From: Dryobates pubescens | Taxonomy: Eukaryota > Chordata > Aves > Piciformes > Picidae | Direction: 5' to 3' | DNA: 64,000 nt | Assembly: GCF_014839835.1 (NCBI RefSeq) | Contig: NC_071615.1 | Span: 1,736,001-1,800,000 of the forward strand | Shown here: positions 54,201 to 64,000 of the stretch, one piece after another | How positions within the stretch are numbered: position 1 is the first letter of the stretch | Layout of the letters: the number at the start of each line of letters is the position of its first letter | The notes under the pieces: generated by a model | What the model was told of the DNA's origin: nothing | Databases searched by the model: none | What the model saw: the letters and a program-made list of their open reading frames with translations, nothing else | Made by a program: the position numbers and the translations under genes

Positions 54201-57200
54201 TCAAGAGTGCAGGGACCAGACCTGAACCCAGTTTTCAAGGTGCAGCCTCACCGGTACCGAGTGCAGGGGCACCACCACTGCCCTGGGTCCTGCTGGCTGT
54301 GCTATTTCCAAGAGAGATGGCTGCTGCTAGCAGCAATCCCCACCCACCCCTGGGGGAAGCTACCCCAACAGGATGTACCTCCCTGGGTGGCCTCAGGGCT
54401 CTGCACAGTGAAGAAGTCAATGACTCGGGAAGTGAAGTCGAGCGTGGCCAGCGCCTGGCCCTGCAGCACGCTGACGCAGTGCCGGTCACCGTAGCTGGCC
54501 CGTGGCATCCCTCCACTGAAGATGATGAAGGGGTTTCTGGGAGGGATGAAGCAGCTTCCATCAGACTCTGCACCCTAGAGAGCACCTTCACCCCACCATG
54601 CCCACGACCAGCCCAGCTACTGCGGGTGCACATACCCTGACTCGCAGGTCCGCCAGAGGATTTTGCTGATGGCTTTGCAAGGGAATGGACCTGAAACGAA
54701 GACATCGACCCCGTGGCTGCAGCACTGGCACTGGGATGGGGCAGTCAGCCCCCAACCCTCCCAGCTGTCCTCTCTTGGCCCCCATACCGTAGGGGATGGT
54801 GGACATGACAGGCTGCTGTGTCTTCTGGCCGGCACCGCTCACTGCCCACACCATGTAGCCACCGTCGCTGTGGGAGCTGATGATGCTCTTCCCGCTCTGC
54901 TCCCAGGCCAGGCTCTCCAGCTGCTGCAGGGGCATGCAGAGGGCTCAACACCTGAGATTTGGGGACACACACACGAGGCCATGGCCTCGCCAGCCCCCTG
55001 CCACCCCCGGTACCTGGTTTCCCAGGAAGAGGTGCTGGACGAGGCGTGTGCTCTGCTCCCAGAGGACCACCAGACCCCGGCTGTAGCCAATGAGGAGCCG
55101 GCTGCTGTCCTGAGGGTGCTCCTGGATGGACTCCACCGGCCCCAGCGCCTTCCCGCAGCGGTAGTCGTCAGGGACGCTGCGTGAGGGGACACTCAGCGGG
55201 GGTCAGGAGGGACGGAGGGTGCTGGGGATGGGAAGTGGGGCTAGCAGTGCTCACCTCTGCAGGATCTCATCTGGGAAGAGGGTCTTTTCTTCCAGCAGCA
55301 CCAGGGTAGGCAGGGTGAGGAAATACACCGCACCGCCCTCGGTGCCCAGGCAGGCCACCGTGCAGGCTGACGTCGGCAAGACCACTGTCACCCGTGTGAT
55401 GCCAGGGGAGCAGCTGGAGGGGTGAGCAGGGGGCTGTGTCAAACCCAGCCTGGATCTGTGGGAGCGGTACAGAAACCCCATACCTCCCCTGCCCTGATGC
55501 TGCATCCCCATCCCTGCTGGACCAGGAGACAGGGCCAGGGCCAGCCTCACGGCTGACAGCAATTGGAGCCATTAATCACCCTGCCAGCACCTATAAAAAG
55601 CCCAAGGCTGTACTCTCCATCCCCCACCTTATCCCTGAGGAGCATCTTGACAAGGAAACCACCAGCACCGAGAAGACCTTGGCCACCACCCCGCCTGGAG
55701 CAGGGATGGCTGCTCCCACGCACCGTTCCCAGCCGGCAGCGGTATCGCTCCCGGCCGCAGCCCCACGGTGAGGTGAGGCCACTGGGAACCCCTCCCCGGG
55801 CAAGTACTTAGAGCTGTCGGACCCTGGGCGTCCCGGGAGGCCAAAGCTGCGGGTCTCTTCCAGGTGGGAGCAGCCATCCTTCTGGCACACCTCCCAGAGG
55901 TGCAGCGTGTTGTCGTCCAGCAAGGAGAGGAGCCAGCCCTGGGAAAGCGGGGAGAAGAGCAGCAGAGTGGGTGGGTGTGCGGCAGGGGAGCTACCAGCAT
56001 GGGCTCCTTGGCGGGGTGGGGGGCACACACCCACCTACCTGACCAGGGAGAAAGTGCAGCTGGGTGACAGTGGCCATCTCCTTGTGCAAACCAGCCAGCT
56101 CCACACCCGGCGCGCCGTATCTGGGAAGGGGCCGTCAAAGAAACAACGAGGATAGGGAGGCCCCCTGCCCCAGACCCTCCCCCTCCCCAATTCCTCCCAA
56201 GTCACAGTTCTGCCAGTAAACTTCACTTCAGCTCCATCTCAAGCCAGGGCAGAGCATCTCTGCAGCACCCCGTGCCAGGGCAGCGCATCCCTGCAGCACC
56301 CCGTGCCAGAGCCAGCCTCAGCACCACCATCCCCGGCCGGCATCCACCAAGAAAGCTTCAACCGGGATGCCCCAGGTCAGGATGCAGCTGACACGTGGCC
56401 GAAGCGGGTGTGAGAGGGCCAAGCCAGCTCCTCTCCGCTGCCACCTTCTCCTTCCTCAGCCGCGGGGCCAGGGCCGCGCAGCGGCGCCGGCAGCCCCGGC
56501 AGCAGGGTGGGGTTCGGCATGCGCCGGCACAGCCTCACTCACCCGACTGGTCCTGGCTCCCTCGCCAGCGACGCCGCTCAGCAGGAACCGGGGCAGGGCT
56601 CGCGGGGCAGCTCCAGCACTGCACCCTGCACCCGGACCCTGCGTCGCCCCAACACCCCCGGACCTGGCGAGCTGCTGTGCCTGGTGTGTGGCACTGCTAA
56701 GTCCTGGCACACCGCGTGCCAGGGGTTTCCACCAGCCAGCCCCTGTGGTCCTCACCCCCGGTGCCCCCCGGCACAGGGAACCAGCCCAGCGGCTCTGCCC
56801 GGACTGACAGGCAGGAGCTGTCTGGCGACGCCGGGCACCACCAAGCCGGCAGAGACAGGGCAAAGCCGGTGAGGTTTTGGGGACATCAGACAAAGGGCAC
56901 TTGACGGGAGCACACAGGAGGGGGGATGCCACCCATCCTTGCTTGTCCTGGGGCTTTTCCCCACCCAAAACGCTGCCCTAGGCTGAAAGGCAGCTGGGGC
57001 AAGTGGCCAGGGAACACTGTTGGCACCGGCTCACTGCAGTGGGGGTCCAAGCCCAGGGAGCACCATCTGCCCCAGGGGATGTCCCAGACAGTGGCAGCCC
57101 CTTGATGCCAGGCTGTCTGCAGCCAGATCTACCCTGCCTGGTCTGGGAGCACCCATGGGTGCCCCCTCTAACCAGAAGCACCAGTCAGGCCAGCTCTGTC

Positions 57201-60200
57201 TGATGCCTCGCCTGGCACTGGCTTCCCCAGCACCATGAACCTCCAGAAGCATCTTCTTGGAGACAACCAGAGTGGGGCCGGGTGCCCCCCACTGCCAGCC
57301 CCAAGCTGAGTACCACCCCAAAACCATGCCTACAGAGGACACACAGGGCACCACAGCCCCCCACCACAACAGCTCCGCGGCTCCGGGGGGGTTTACCCGG
57401 GGGTGGGGTGGCCGGAGCCAGCACCCGCGGCGAGGCAGCCGAGCGGAGCGGCCGGCGACATCGCGGCCGGGCTTGGCAGCGGGGCGGCTTCGGCAGCGAA
57501 AAAAACGCCATCTTTGTGCTCGGGAGGCTGCAAGCCACTGGTCTGGGGGAGGGGGCGCGTAGTAGCCCTCCCCCAAACCCCCCCAACCCGACCCCGACCC
57601 CAATCCAGGCACAGCCGCCCCCGCGTCCCCCCCGCACGCCCGCTCCGCATTCCTGCGGGGGCCCCCTGAGTGCGGACCGCATCCAGCCCTGGCCGCCCGC
57701 CAGCAGCCCTCTGAAGTCTCCCTGCACGCCGCCGGCAACAAAGCCTGGCCGAGCCCCGCGTCGTTGTGTGTGTGTCCCCCATCACGGACCCCCACCCGGG
57801 ACCGGGCTCGGCGCCCGCCGCAGCCCCCTCAGCCCAACGCTGGGCCGGCCAGAGGCCCCTCTGCCCCCCAGACAGGCTGCGATGAACAGGAGCCCCCCCG
57901 GGATAACGGAGGTGACAGCGGGAAGCATTCCCAGGCTGGGATGCCAGTAGGGATGGCTCTTTGCTCCCCCAGCATTTTGGGCAAGGCGGTGGTTTCCTCC
58001 AGCCACCCCCTCCCAGCCCAGCTGCAGCCCAGCTGGATGGAGGGACAGACAGACAAACATCGGCAGCGCGGCTGGATGGGCCAGCAGCGGCACGGCCACA
58101 TCTCTTGGTGGCTCCCAGGATGGGGGATCCTTACCTCCTGCCCCTGGGGGGGTAAAAGGATACAGCTTGACGGCTCCTGCCTTGGTGCCGATGGCCATGA
58201 CGCGCAGGGCAGGGTCGTAGGCCAGGGCGCTGGGCTGGCTGGGGAAGCCATGCTCCACTGTCTGCCGTGGGGACAGCCAGGTCAGAGCCAGGGCTCCCCA
58301 GCCCCTGAGCACCCCCAGACTCCCCTTTCACCCTCACAGCTCCAATCCTGTACCAGCCTGAGCCTCACCCCACTGATCGAGGACCATGAGAATGCTCAGA
58401 GGGTCCCTGAGGGGCTCCCTGGGGAGAGGGACCATCACTCCTCACCCAATTCCCACCTGACACCTCAAACCAGACCAAACCCAGCTGCCACACCAAGGGC
58501 CGGATTGGGTCTGAGCTCACACAAGTCACCCCATCACCCACCAGCAGTTTGGGGAAGGAAGCCCCGAACTCCAAACCCCCCTCCCCGTGGTGCAGATGCC
58601 CCGGGAAGGGTGAGTGGGGTCCAGCTCACCCCCACCACAACATCCCCAGGGGTCCACGGTGCCAGGCAGCAGAACCAGGTGAGCGGGACCCGCCAAAGGC
58701 ATCTCCACCGGAGCCGCGTGCTGCCCGCGGGCACCTTCCCAAGGAAGTCCCAACCGGTACCCACGGCATGCCCAGGCTTGCCAGGTGGGGAGGGGTTACC
58801 TCCCTGGCAGCAGGGGGACAGAGGAGGCACCCACCAGCCCAGCCCATGGCGAGGGGACCGCAGGGCACCCAGGGGAAGCAGCCCCAGGGGCGGCTCGGCT
58901 GAGCGGCGATGGCAGGACCAAACGATCCGGAGGCCGCCGGAGCCAGACTGGCCGGATCCTGACCTGCTGCCTTTGTCTGGGGCAGCTGAGAGGCACGGCA
59001 GGGTAGCTTTTTGCACCCGCTGGCACAGCCACCGTCACCCTGTGGCTCCCACTCCCCTCCGAAAGGCCACCAGCAGCAATGTGCCAACATCCCCAGCCCC
59101 TCCAGGAGGTCCCAGCTTGGCTGGGGGGCGAGTTAGCGGACGCTTGTGGGTCCCAGTGCCTGTGGCAGCCCCACACAGGATCGCCCCAAATCCCCCTGGA
59201 GATGCACGCTGCAGGATGGTGGCAGGAGCCGGGACGGCAGCAGTGCGGGGGACACCTTGGTGATGCTTTGGGTCAAGGACAGCATCGGCAAAGATTCTCC
59301 CAAAAAAGAGCCCTCCCAGCTCCTCTGCACCCCCGGCCCCAGAGGGGGGTCCCCCACGCTCAGCCCTTCCTCCCACCCCGCATCCGGCAGGCTGCGCCGG
59401 CCCAGCCAAGGCGCGTTCCCGGCCAAATTACAGCAAATCCCCGGCAGAGCTGGAGCTCGGGAGGAAAAACAACCGTTAATGGGAGGCAGGTGGGCAGCCG
59501 GCAGCTCCAGCAGCACCAGCAGCTCCAGCACCCGGGCGCACCCAGCAGGGCTGCTCCCCGTCTCCCCCACCCCCAGGGACACCTCGCTGGGTGCAGACCT
59601 CCCAGAGTGCCTGCTCAGGCTGGATTAGACCCTAGGACATCCTCCCAAAACCAGGGGGCTTGGGCTGGGCTGAGCCTCACGCCCCAAGCCAGACCCTCAC
59701 CCACAGCAGTGAGTCTGGCAGTGACAGGGCGGTGGGGGGACACTGAGTGCTGGATGTGACTTCCCCACCACAGCACACCCCAGCACCTCCCAGCCTGGCT
59801 CTGCCGTGGGGTGATCTGAGGGTCCCACCAGTGAGTCCCCACCGGGAGTTTAGGCAGACACCCAACACTGATGTCACCGAAGGACAGAAAAACACAGCCT
59901 AGGCTCAGCTGGGCATTATCCTTTCCCCCAGGACCAGAGCAGGAGGATGGTCCAACATCATGGGGCTCCCGGGATGGGGGTGCACCGAGCCCCAGGCAGG
60001 CACCCACCGACAGCCCGTCCTGATGATGTGCCAAGGGAAGAGCCTAGCACCCAAGGGCTCACAGGGTCCCCCCGTGGTCATCTGACGAGTCAGTGGGGGT
60101 CCCCACCCTCCACCCCACCCCACATTGGAGGACTAAGCTCTGGGCTTCAGATGCTTCTGATCCCTCAGAGTCAAACCTTTGGGGTGCAGGGGGATCCCCA

Positions 60201-61093
60201 GCCCCAGGGCTCATCACGGCAGCCCTTCCTGCTGATGTGGGGGGCCCAGACCCACTATATCCCACTCCTGGAGGAGCTGGAGTTAAGAGCTGAGCCTCCC
60301 TTTGGGGAGTGGGGGCGGCTCCGGGGCTGGGGTGGTGGGGAACCTCAAAACAGCAGTGAGCAAGGCCTGGAGCTCAGGCAGAGCAGGAACCGGGGTGCTC
60401 GGGGGACCCCCCATCCCACGGATAGGGGGAGCGGGGTGTCGTGCGAGTGAGTGGGTCATATCCTGCCCCAGGGTGCGGGAAGGGCTGCACTCAGAGGTGA
60501 GGGTGTCTACTGCAACCCAGAGGAGGAGAGCAGCCCCCAGTCTGTTCCCCGTGCACTCGAGGGTCCAGGCGCCCACCCCAGAGGGTGCATCCTCCCCGGG
60601 GTGCCCCCACAGCCTGCTCCCGCGGCTCCCGGTGCCTGTTCCCGGGGGTTGCATCCCCTCCGGCGTGTCCCCACAACCTGCTCTCGCGGGTCCCCTGCAC
60701 CCGGTGGAATCCTGCGTCCCCAGCGGTGTTGCCCTGCCCTAGCCCAGCCCTGCGCCGTTCCCCAGGAACCCGGGGAATCCCGGTGCATGGCTCCCCACCG
60801 CCCGGGGGTGCACCCCGGTCCCCGGGGGGGCGTTGTCCCGTGCACTGCTCCTCTCCCCGAAGGCAGCATCTCACTCAGGGGGGATGCCGGAGCCTGCGGT
60901 ACCGAAGGGCTGCCCGCACCCCGCTCCTGGGGCCGTGAACAACTCCCGGTGAACCCCACCCCCCGCCCTCCGGGGTCCGCCGCCGCGTCCCCACCCCCCG
61001 CCCCGGACGCACCTTACTGAAAGCGAAGAGATCATGGCGGAGGCGGTCGCGGTGCGGGTCGGCACCTTGCCGCCGGAACCGAAACTTCATCAT
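48202..61093 (-). CDS. LLGL1: Lethal(2) giant larvae homologue 1, polarity scaffold
   Basis: Cortical WD40 protein that opposes PAR6/aPKC and sets basolateral identity. Twenty-two exons: 61093-61013, 58261-58164, 56120-56039, 55938-55808, 55413-55255, 55176-55014, 54923-54788, 54690-54636, 54536-54379, 53736-53519, 53406-53339, 53037-52884, 52485-52381, 51824-51532, 51450-51297, 50716-50563, 50465-50182, 49814-49550, 49445-49334, 49227-49139, 48505-48382, 48280-48202; 1053 residues against 1064 in human. The start is [18 protein letters not shown]; the blades include [20 protein letters not shown] and [17 protein letters not shown]. The aPKC target hinge [19 protein letters not shown] keeps serines at about 654, 658, 662, 669 and 672. 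The C-terminus reads [20 protein letters not shown] and ends in ILIK. LLGL2 is excluded by gene order and close LLGL1 match. Confidence 0.97.
48593..49103 (-). mobile_element. CR1 fragment, minus, in LLGL1 intron 20
   Basis: Runs from 'ggtggaagggacctccaggg' through 'gggcagcctgctccagggct' to 'cttgaactggggagcccaaa'. It is in the same sense as LLGL1 and its 5' end lies only about 40 bases from exon 20. Confidence 0.92.
50045..50120 (+). mobile_element. Short CR1 3' end, plus, in LLGL1 intron 17
   Basis: A 3' tail with 'ctttagcaaggggctcggac' and 'gaggcctcttccaacgccca'. Diverged and short, so limits are approximate. Confidence 0.6.
50741..51065 (+). repeat. 25-bp minisatellite, 13 copies, in LLGL1 intron 15
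   Basis: The unit is gacgggcatgaggagccccc then tgcct. Copy starts fall every 25 bases from 50751 to 51051. Copies 4, 8, 11 and 12 have 'ggtggg' and copy 13 'ggcggg' in place of 'gacggg'; otherwise the array is near-perfect. It begins about 35 bases 5' (in gene sense) of exon 16's acceptor and abuts a CR1 on the other side. Confidence 0.96.
51068..51272 (+). mobile_element. CR1 3' fragment, plus, in LLGL1 intron 15
   Basis: Sense CR1 from 'ctggagattgggaaaatatt' through 'gggttggacttggtgatcct' to 'aacctgaatgtttctgtgat' and 'tctgtg'. It ends about 25 bases from the donor of exon 15. Confidence 0.85.
51860..52238 (-). mobile_element. CR1 fragment, minus, in LLGL1 intron 13
   Basis: Begins 'cagaatcattgaactgtttt', carries 'ggcagcctgttccaggcctt' and 'atgtccaacctaaacctcct', and ends near 'actaaacaaccccaggtcct'. 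Confidence 0.92.
53758..54236 (-). mobile_element. CR1 fragment, minus, in LLGL1 intron 9
   Basis: Begins 'gaatcacagaatctgttagg' and 'ttggaagagacctttcagat', and runs to 'agggaccagacctgaaccca'. The 3' end lies about 20 bases from the acceptor of exon 10, within or beside its polypyrimidine/branch region. Confidence 0.92.
56243..56305. repeat. 31-bp direct duplication in LLGL1 intron 2
   Basis: 'gccagggcag' plus 'cagcaccccgt' recurs at 56243 and 56274 with few differences. It is a small local duplication. Confidence 0.75.
56400..58160. other. LLGL1 intron 2, GC-rich, nothing recognised
   Basis: Part of the 2-kb intron between exons 2 and 3. Very GC-rich with many overlapping open frames on both strands, as expected when stop codons are rare. 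No known domain, CR1 or RNA gene was recognised. Confidence 0.6.
58265..61010. other. LLGL1 intron 1, nothing recognised
   Basis: A 2.75-kb GC-rich intron without CR1. Its open frames are long only because stops are rare; none resembles a known family. Confidence 0.6.
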
Positions 61094-61500
61094 GGTGGGG
61101 CCGGCGGCGGCGCGGTACCGGGCGGGGCGGGCGGGGCCGGTGATCCCCGGGGCCGGTACCGGAGTGGGCGGTACCGGTGCCGCTCCCGGGGCGGGCGGGC
61201 GGTGCCGGTCCCAGCGGGGGGGGGGGTAGGACGGGGGGGGACACACGATGCCGGCTACGGGTCCCGGTGCGCGCGCCGAGCGCCGAGCGCCGCGCGCCGA
61301 GCCCGGGGCAGGCACCGCCGCGGCGGGGCGGGGGCAGAGCCTTGATGGACAACGCGCTCCACCAATCACCTCACGGCGCGGCGTACGGCGCGGCGTGAGC
61401 CCCTCCTCGGAGCTGTAGGCATGCGCGGGCGCGGGGCACGACGGGAGCTGTAGTCCGCCATGGTCCAGCGCCCTCTGCGGGCTCTTGCGTCGAGCTGCTG
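61014..61500. promoter_or_regulatory. LLGL1 CpG-island promoter
   Basis: CpG-dense sequence with G runs around the LLGL1 start. Upstream of the ATG are two related ZNF143/THAP11-like motifs (61409-61419 and 61437-61454) and an NRF1-like GCATGCGC at 61419-61426. Confidence 0.75.
61437..61454 (-). promoter_or_regulatory. ZNF143/THAP11-type site upstream of LLGL1
   Basis: The minus strand reads ACTACAGCTCCCGTCGTG. A partial copy, CTACAGCTCC, lies at 61409-61418, next to the NRF1-like GCATGCGC. Confidence 0.55.
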
Positions 61501-62050
61501 GCTGAGATCCTTCACCTCTCTGGGTTTTGGTTTTCTTTCCCCACCCCCCAGGGTGGCGGTCGAGGACGCCACCGCCACCCGCCAGGCGGCTCAACCTACT
61601 CCCAGACCCCCTACACCCATGGAAGTCAAGGCCTGATCCTGTCCCCTAGGCCCCAGAGCCAGGGAGTGCCTCGATGACATGGCCTCGACTGGGCCTTGTG
61701 TCATCAGGGTGCTGAGCAGGGGGGATGCTCAGCGCCCTGCCGGCCCCTGGCGCTGGCATTCAGCTCTCATTTCCGCCATGGCACAGGGCAAGTCGTGCCC
61801 CACTCCCCTGTGAGATGGGTTTGGGGTGAGTCACACCAGGCAGGGCAGGGCTTCCCCTCCCTGCTGACTAACCCTGGCCCCAGGGAAATTGGGGTGCACT
61901 GGGGTGACACAGCTCTCTTGGATGGGTGCAAGCAGGGGGCCATGGCCTTTATGACCCCGGACAGGCTCAGAGGTACACAGAGGGAAGGGGCCCGATGAAA
62001 AGTACAGCCCCAGGGCTTGACAGAGGGTGATGGTGAGGACAAAGCACCAG
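61500..62050. other. Intergenic, nothing recognised
   Basis: Between the LLGL1 promoter and a minisatellite. No gene, CR1 or conserved motif that I can name. Confidence 0.6.
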
Positions 62051-62055
62051 GTTGG

Positions 62056-62230
62056 GCAGGAACTCATTGCTGCTTAGGAGGAAGAGGAAGGCTGCCTTAA
62101 GCAGGAGCTCACCACCACTGAGGTGGGAGAGGAAGGCCAGATTAGGCAGGAGCTCATCACTGCTCAAGAGGAAAAGGAATGCCCTATCAGGAACTCATTG
62201 CTACTGAGGAAGAAGAGGAAGGCTACCAGA
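62056..62230 (+). repeat. 45-bp minisatellite, 4 diverged copies
   Basis: Copies start at 62056, 62101, 62146 and about 62187 with 'gcaggaactcattgctgctt' or variants, followed by a purine-rich 'aggaggaagaggaaggct' block. Spacing is 45, 45 and about 41. Confidence 0.85.
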
Positions 62231-62652
62231 GCCCATTCAGCTCTGCCCCCCTGCCACTGAACACCCGTTCATCACCATCTCCCTTCTTGCCCTTGCATAG
62301 GGCAGGAAAGATGAGGCCAAAACACAAGGTGTTGCCCCCACTTCCTGGGGTGCTGAGGCCTTTTGGGGACCAGCAATTGCTGGGGCAAGCCTGGGCAGTG
62401 GGTCAGGGTGCACATTTGCTCCTCATCCCCCAGCATGGGAGAAGGGCAGCAGGCCCTGACTGTGCTTTGTAGGGCAGCACAGGAGGGACAGACACCGCTT
62501 TGGGCCACCCCATCCCCAGGGAGCCGGAGATTCCCTGTATTTAGAAGCGGGTCCCTGCTCTCCCCAACCTCATTTCTTAGCAGCAGGGAAGCAAGGCCAC
62601 ATCCCAGCCACCAACCCCAGCACACAGGCAGGCAGAGGTGATGCTTTCTGCT

Positions 62653-62658
62653 TTTATT
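62653..62658 (-). terminator. Poly(A) signal AATAAA (minus) of an off-window gene
   Basis: Plus-strand TTTATT in 'ctgcttttattcaatt'. The minus-strand transcript would come from beyond position 64000. Confidence 0.5.
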
Positions 62659-62682
62659 CAATTAATGCAGCAAATCTATACA

Positions 62683-62704
62683 AGAATAATAATAATAATA
62701 ATAA
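62683..62704 (+). repeat. AAT triplet microsatellite
   Basis: About seven AAT/ATA units in 'agaataataataataataat', in the presumed 3' UTR of the off-window gene. Confidence 0.9.
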
Positions 62705-64000
62705 TGAAACCATGAAATTCCAAACCCTGACAGCGAAGAACCAAATTCTTCCTAAGAACCAACCAGAATTAAAAGATTTCCCCACCCCACGTCAGACTGT
62801 ACAGAAAATAATCTCTGCCCCCCATTTACACACAGGACTTCTCCTATCTCAAACTTCAGAACTGTACAACTTTGTTACAAACCAAGCTTTTTCCTAGGAA
62901 AAGCTTACAGGGAAAACAAAAATATTGCCACTTTGTTGTTGGTTTTGTGGTTTTAATTATTATTATTCATTAAAACCAAAAAAAAAGTAAATCAGAACTG
63001 GAGAGAGGAAAAAAAGCCACAAAGGAAAACAAAGAAAAACCAAACTTCAAGTCAGCCAGAACTTGTTAAGTGTGGGCAGGGGTACAGGAAGGAGCAGAGA
63101 TGCTTCTCAGATGGACATTTCTCCTCCCAGCTGGGAATGGGAATGCTTCTGGCAGGTGAAAGACTGTCTGCTGCTGGCAGGGGTCAAAGCTGCCCCCCCT
63201 CCAAGCCTCCCTCCTGAGGGCATGGCAGCCACTTGGACCCACGGGGCTCACACTGGGGAGCTGGGTACTAACAGCACCCAAAGCCAACAGCCCAAGGTCT
63301 TACCTCGTCAGAATTTGTGCTGGCTCCCTCTGCAGAGCAGGTTGTCAGCCCTGTGCCCAGGGACTGGCATCAGGATGGCAGCTCCCAGGTGTCACAGCTC
63401 TCCCCTGACAGCTGGAGGACAGTTCAGGTTGTGAAGGCAGCTGTGGCAGCCCTGGGTTTCCCTGCTGCTGGCAGACCAATAGCCTCTCCCTTGACCAGCT
63501 TACCTCTTCCCACCAGCAAGAGGAAGCCCACACAAAAGCTTTGCTCCTATCACCAGATCTTCTCAAGATGTGGGTAACAGCACAAACCCCAGTTCCTCCT
63601 CCTCTTGGCAGGAAAGCAAGGACAAGCCCCCCCCAGGGCAGGGCTGAGCCCCAGCCTCCTCTCCCTCACTCAGGACAGACAGTTCTCCTGGTGTGGGCTG
63701 TGGGTCTGGGTGCATGAGATGCTCACACTGGACGTAGCCTTCCTCCCGCTTCCATGAACACCACGCTGTGAGTGGATGGAGAGGTCAGACCACAGCACCA
63801 GACAGACAGACACAGAAACACACCACAGGCCAATGAGGTAAGGTCTGTGCATGAGCCTGTCCCATGGAGCAGATGGGGAGAAGTTTTGCCTCCAGACTGG
63901 AGCTCACCATTCTCCACAGCAGGCCCATGTCACCAGCCTGACCCAAAGCCTGGCACAGGAGGTGACACAGAGCACAGCCAGCAGCTGTACTTTTAAGCCA

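Larger units (their letters stand above)
62640..64000 (-). other. Probable 3' UTR of a minus-strand gene, perhaps ALKBH5
   Basis: AT-richer sequence starting at a minus-strand AATAAA and showing no coding exon. This is how a terminal exon UTR read from beyond the window would look. In human the neighbour on this side of LLGL1 is ALKBH5 in the same direction, which would fit; no ALKBH5 coding sequence is visible, so the name is inference only. Confidence 0.4.

Noticed and set aside
57764-59263. A 499-residue Pro/Gly-rich open frame on the plus strand.
   Set aside because: It runs antisense through LLGL1 exon 2 and its flanking introns in very GC-rich DNA where stops are rare; it starts at TTG and shows no domain.

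Overview
The window is vertebrate nuclear DNA, almost certainly from a bird. It carries six neighbouring genes of the block that in mammals forms the Smith-Magenis region (human 17p11.2), with GC-rich CpG-island promoters and short introns like those of an avian microchromosome. About 17 fragments of the avian CR1 LINE add up to roughly 6.5 kb, or about a tenth of the window. That load is high for a gene-dense avian region and would suit a CR1-rich lineage such as woodpeckers and their relatives, but the species cannot be fixed from this sequence.

Layout: SHMT1 (+, coding 877-5267, 11 coding exons); SMCR8 (-, 16758-10211, 2 coding exons); TOP3A (+, 17775-30082, 19 coding exons); MIEF2 (-, 36109-33266, 3 coding exons); FLII (+, 36830-46123, 30 coding exons); LLGL1 (-, 61093-48202, 22 coding exons). 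From 62640 to the end lies what looks like the 3' UTR of another minus-strand gene; human gene order predicts ALKBH5. I assembled each coding sequence exon by exon. Every junction has GT-AG ends and each total is divisible by three: 485, 931, 1013, 459, 1265 and 1053 residues, close to the human lengths as I recall them. None of the six genes looks broken.

The genes alternate in strand. SMCR8/TOP3A and MIEF2/FLII share divergent promoters; SHMT1/SMCR8, TOP3A/MIEF2 and FLII/LLGL1 converge tail to tail. The proteins do not form one pathway: cytosolic one-carbon metabolism (SHMT1), autophagy and GEF regulation with C9orf72 (SMCR8), type IA topoisomerase of nucleus and mitochondria (TOP3A), mitochondrial fission receptor (MIEF2), actin remodelling and coactivation (FLII), apical-basal polarity (LLGL1).

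I found no clearly undescribed system. The most unusual features are small. A 33-bp unit holding the end of SHMT1 coding exon 10 and its splice donor is repeated three times in frame. The internal start Met used for nuclear TOP3A in human is absent. A 25-bp, 13-copy minisatellite lies in an LLGL1 intron, and several other local tandem duplications sit at splice sites or UTR edges. No tRNA, rRNA, retrovirus or CRISPR was seen.
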